From positions 62,001 to 126,000 of the forward strand of contig PLXE01000047.1 in NCBI GenBank assembly GCA_003151335.1: a stretch of 64,000 bases of DNA. The letters are read 5' to 3'. Below are positions 61,431 through 64,000 of this stretch, in pieces (positions within the stretch are counted from its first letter, which is position 1; the number at the start of each line of letters is the position of its first letter). A program made the translations under genes and the position numbers. This stretch comes from Acidobacteriaceae bacterium (GTDB taxonomy: Bacteria > Acidobacteriota > Terriglobia > Terriglobales > Acidobacteriaceae). The notes beneath the pieces were generated by a model. That model was not told the origin of the DNA. It did not search any database and was given only the letters and a program-made list of their open reading frames with translations.

Positions 61431-63543
61431 CCAAGCGGAAGTCACCGCACCAGGAAACGAGCCGGCGAGCGCGAAGGGGATGGCAACCACTATCGCGGTG
61501 GGCCCCAAAGACGGGTTCGACAACGAAACGTTGGAGCAGCGTCAGCTCAACTGCCTGTGCATCAACACCATTCGTACGCTCTCCATGGATGCGGTGCAGA
61601 AGGCCAACAGCGGACATCCGGGAGCTCCCATGGCGCTGGCGCCGCTGGCGTTTACGCTGTGGAACCGCTATCTGCGTCACAATCCCAGAAATCCGCAGTG
61701 GCCTGGCCGCGACCGCTTCATTCTCTCCAATGGGCACGCCTGCATGCTGCTCTACTCCATGTTGTACCTGACGGGCTACGATCTTTCGCTCGACGATATC
61801 AAGCAGTTCCGGCAATGGGGATCCAAGACCCCGGGACACCCGGAGTACGGAGTGGTCCCGGGAGCGGAAGCCACCACGGGCCCGTTGGGCCAGGGTGTCA
61901 GCAATTCGGTCGGCATGGCCATTGCCCAGCGCTGGCTGGCCTCGCAGTTCAACAAAGATGGCCACGACATTTTCGACTACCGGGTTTACGCTTTTTGCGG
62001 CGACGGCGATCTGATGGAGGGCGTGAGCAATGAGGCCGCCTCCATCGCCGGTCATCTTGGACTCTCCAACCTCATCTGGTTCTACGACAACAACCACATC
62101 ACCATCGAGGGCAATACCTCGCTCGCCTTCAGCGATGACGTTGGCACGCGCTTCCTCGGCTGGCACTGGAACGTGCAGCACGTGAGCAACGTCAACGATC
62201 TTGCGCAGGTGGATCGCGCCATTCAGACCGCGCTGCAAGAGACTGACCGCCCGTCGCTGATCATCGTTGACACCCACATCGCCTATGGCTCCCCCCATCG
62301 CCAGGACACCAAGGAGGCGCATGGCGAGCCGCTCGGCGCAGAAGAGGTCCGCCTCACGAAAATGTTTTACGGCTGGCCGCCGGATGCGCAGTTTCTGGTT
62401 CCCGACGAGGCGAAGGCTTATATGGGCAAGGCCGTTGAGCGCGGCGCCCAGTGGGAGAAGGACTGGGACAGTCGTTACAACGCGTGGGCGAAAGAGTTCC
62501 CTGATCTCGCGAAGACCTGCCAGCAGATGCTCAATCAAGAATTGCCCGATGGCTGGGACAAGGACATTCCGTCGTTCCCTGCCGATGCCAAAGGCCTGGC
62601 CACACGAGAGTCGGGTGGCAAGGTGCTGAACGCCGTGGCGAAGAATGTGCTGTGGCTGCTGGGAGGCGCGGCTGACCTGGATCCTTCGACCAAGACCAAG
62701 CTTAGCGGCACCACAAGCTTCGAGAGGGGCAGCTATGCAGGCCGCAACTTCCATTTTGGCATTCGCGAGCACGCAATGGGCTCCATCGTCAACGGCATGG
62801 CGCTGTCAAAGCTGCGTCCATTTGGAGCTACCTTCTTTGTGTTTTCCGATTACATGCGGCCGGTACTTCGACTGGCGGCGATGATGGACCAGCCGGTCAT
62901 TTGGCTCTACACGCACGATTCCTTCTGCCTCGGCGAGGACGGGCCAACCCATCAGCCGATTGAACATCTCATGTCGTTGCGCGCCATTCCGCGGCTGCTG
63001 CTGATCCGGCCGGCGGACGCCAACGAGGTTGCCGAAGCCTGGCGCTACATCATGCCGTTAAAAACGCAACCGGTGGCGCTGGTGCTTACCCGCCAGGCCG
63101 TCCCCACCTTCGACCGCACCAAGTATGCGTCGGCGGCCGGACTGGCCAAGGGCGCATACATCATGGCGGATTCCGGCGGCACGCCCGACGTTATCTTGAT
63201 TGGGACCGGCTCCGAAGTGCAGCTCTGCGTAGGCGCTTATGAAAAGCTCACGGCCAACGGCGTAAAGGCGCGTGTGGTCTCCATGCCCTGCTGGAGACTG
63301 TTCGAAGAGCAGCCCGCCGAGTACAAGCTGCAAGTGCTCCCGCCCGAGGTGCGAGCTCGGGTGGCCGTCGAGGCGGGCACCGACCTGGGCTGGAAAGAAT
63401 ACGTCGGAAATGACGGATATGTTGTCGCCAGGACCGACTTTGGCGCATCTGCTCCTTATAAGGACCTATTGAAGCACTTCGGCTTCACGGTGGATGACGT
63501 CGTCGCGAAGGCCCAGGACGTCATGAAAAAAATCAAAGGTTAA
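61423..63543 (+). CDS. tkt: Transketolase (GTG start)
   Basis: A 706-aa ThDP enzyme of the non-oxidative pentose-phosphate pathway. The start is GTG, overlapping the GH15 gene. [54 protein letters not shown] and the ThDP motif CGDGDLMEG...NN are present. The pyrimidine domain has [16 protein letters not shown], and the C-terminal domain has [12 protein letters not shown]. The N-terminus carries about 35 extra residues. A member of the GH15-tkt-rpiB operon. Confidence 0.96.
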   Translation: MSSQAEVTAPGNEPASAKGMATTIAVGPKDGFDNETLEQRQLNCLCINTIRTLSMDAVQKANSGHPGAPMALAPLAFTLWNRYLRHNPRNPQWPGRDRFILSNGHACMLLYSMLYLTGYDLSLDDIKQFRQWGSKTPGHPEYGVVPGAEATTGPLGQGVSNSVGMAIAQRWLASQFNKDGHDIFDYRVYAFCGDGDLMEGVSNEAASIAGHLGLSNLIWFYDNNHITIEGNTSLAFSDDVGTRFLGWHWNVQHVSNVNDLAQVDRAIQTALQETDRPSLIIVDTHIAYGSPHRQDTKEAHGEPLGAEEVRLTKMFYGWPPDAQFLVPDEAKAYMGKAVERGAQWEKDWDSRYNAWAKEFPDLAKTCQQMLNQELPDGWDKDIPSFPADAKGLATRESGGKVLNAVAKNVLWLLGGAADLDPSTKTKLSGTTSFERGSYAGRNFHFGIREHAMGSIVNGMALSKLRPFGATFFVFSDYMRPVLRLAAMMDQPVIWLYTHDSFCLGEDGPTHQPIEHLMSLRAIPRLLLIRPADANEVAEAWRYIMPLKTQPVALVLTRQAVPTFDRTKYASAAGLAKGAYIMADSGGTPDVILIGTGSEVQLCVGAYEKLTANGVKARVVSMPCWRLFEEQPAEYKLQVLPPEVRARVAVEAGTDLGWKEYVGNDGYVVARTDFGASAPYKDLLKHFGFTVDDVVAKAQDVMKKIKG

Positions 63544-63558
63544 TCTTGCAGGCGTAGG

Positions 63559-64000
63559 ATGAGCATGAAGATAGCCGTGGGCGCTGACCACGCCGGCGTT
63601 CCCCTCAACCAGACCGTCATTGCCGAACTCAAGCGGCTGGGGCATGAGGTGGTGGACTGCGGTACTCACGATCCCAGCAAGCCCGACGACTATCCCGATT
63701 ACGCGGAGGCGGTCGGCCGCGCTGTACTCGAAGGCAAGGCGGAGCGGGCGGTACTTATCTGCGGCAGCGGCGTGGGTGCATCGGTGGCAGCCAACAAGCT
63801 TCCCGGCATTCGTGCCGCGCTTTGCCACGATTGTTATTCGGCGCATCAGGGCGTCGAACATGACAATATGAATGTGCTCTGCCTGGGCTCGCGCGTCATC
63901 GGATCGGAACTGGCATTGGACTTGGTGCGTACGTTTCTGGGAGCGAAATTCAGCGGAGAAGAGCGCCACCGCCGACGACTGGCGAAAATTACTGCGCTCG
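63559..64000 (+). CDS. rpiB: Ribose-5-phosphate isomerase B (3' end outside window)
   Basis: The first 147 codons are visible, nearly the whole protein. It has an intact active site: GADHAG (D10, H11), catalytic C68 in LICGSGVGASVAANK, and H101 in EHDNMNVLCLGS. It interconverts ribulose-5-P and ribose-5-P, feeding transketolase encoded 15 nt upstream. ATG 63565 is an alternative start. It is the catalytic counterpart of the degenerate RpiB domain fused to AraC at 57670. Confidence 0.94.
   Translation, partial: MSMKIAVGADHAGVPLNQTVIAELKRLGHEVVDCGTHDPSKPDDYPDYAEAVGRAVLEGKAERAVLICGSGVGASVAANKLPGIRAALCHDCYSAHQGVEHDNMNVLCLGSRVIGSELALDLVRTFLGAKFSGEERHRRRLAKITAL

Overview
The window reads as a chromosomal segment of an Acidobacteriota bacterium, probably Terriglobia or a Koribacter-like lineage. 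This is inferred from the moderately high GC, a Ser/Thr kinase fused to a TPR ectodomain, an S46 dipeptidyl-peptidase, the small Cys/His 'CEH...C...CYYH' protein, and dispersed 'GTCATCCTGAGCGAGG' type repeats. Most of the window is well-packed housekeeping sequence. It is broken by short palindromic repeats and a few accessory insertions.

Layout. 0-8.1 kb (minus strand): thyX, recA, coaD, an aminotransferase, manA, manC and a hexose-phosphate mutase cut by the left edge; the last three form a route from fructose-6-P to GDP-mannose. 8.2-12.8 kb (plus): DUF2071 protein, fabG, GNAT, XRE regulator, purH. 12.8-17.6 kb (minus): prmC, prfA, DUF1385 protein, a YtkA-like lipoprotein and a CDF metal exporter. 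17.8-21.5 kb: a Ser/Thr kinase and a possible zincin-like protein. 21.8-31.3 kb: an 'AmmeMemoRadiSam' locus with a NapH/NapG-like Fe-S membrane protein, a DUF6599 lipoprotein, two Tat-type DUF362 proteins, a radical SAM enzyme carrying a twin-arginine leader, a secreted MEMO1-AMMECR1 fusion and a membrane spermidine-synthase-like protein. 31.4-38.6 kb: tRNA-Lys, a DUF4870 protein, secA, a vapBC pair and an S46 peptidase. 38.9-44.9 kb: citrate synthase, YdeI-like protein, cysteine desulfurase, mnmA, nrdR and isocitrate dehydrogenase.

45-56 kb is a haem-A/cytochrome-oxidase assembly module (ctaA, ctaB, ABC ATPase, ABC permease, DUF420) that looks as if insertions pulled it apart. The insertions are a repeat block that duplicates the 3' end of ctaB, a lower-GC nuclease/DUF2075-helicase gene flanked by inverted copies of one repeat, an AATACTTTGC repeat array, a reversed TPR membrane gene and a MITE-like element with perfect 20-bp terminal inverted repeats. 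57-64 kb: a DinB protein, a divergent regulator fusing a catalytically degenerate RpiB domain to an AraC DNA-binding domain, then GH15 glucoamylase, transketolase and a genuine rpiB cut by the right edge.

The strongest candidates for new biology are the RpiB-AraC regulator beside a pentose-phosphate operon, the apparently exported AmmeMemoRadiSam operon, the in-frame repeat insertion in prmC, the split-motif double ThyX, and the nested palindromes and inverted repeats around the DUF2075 gene.
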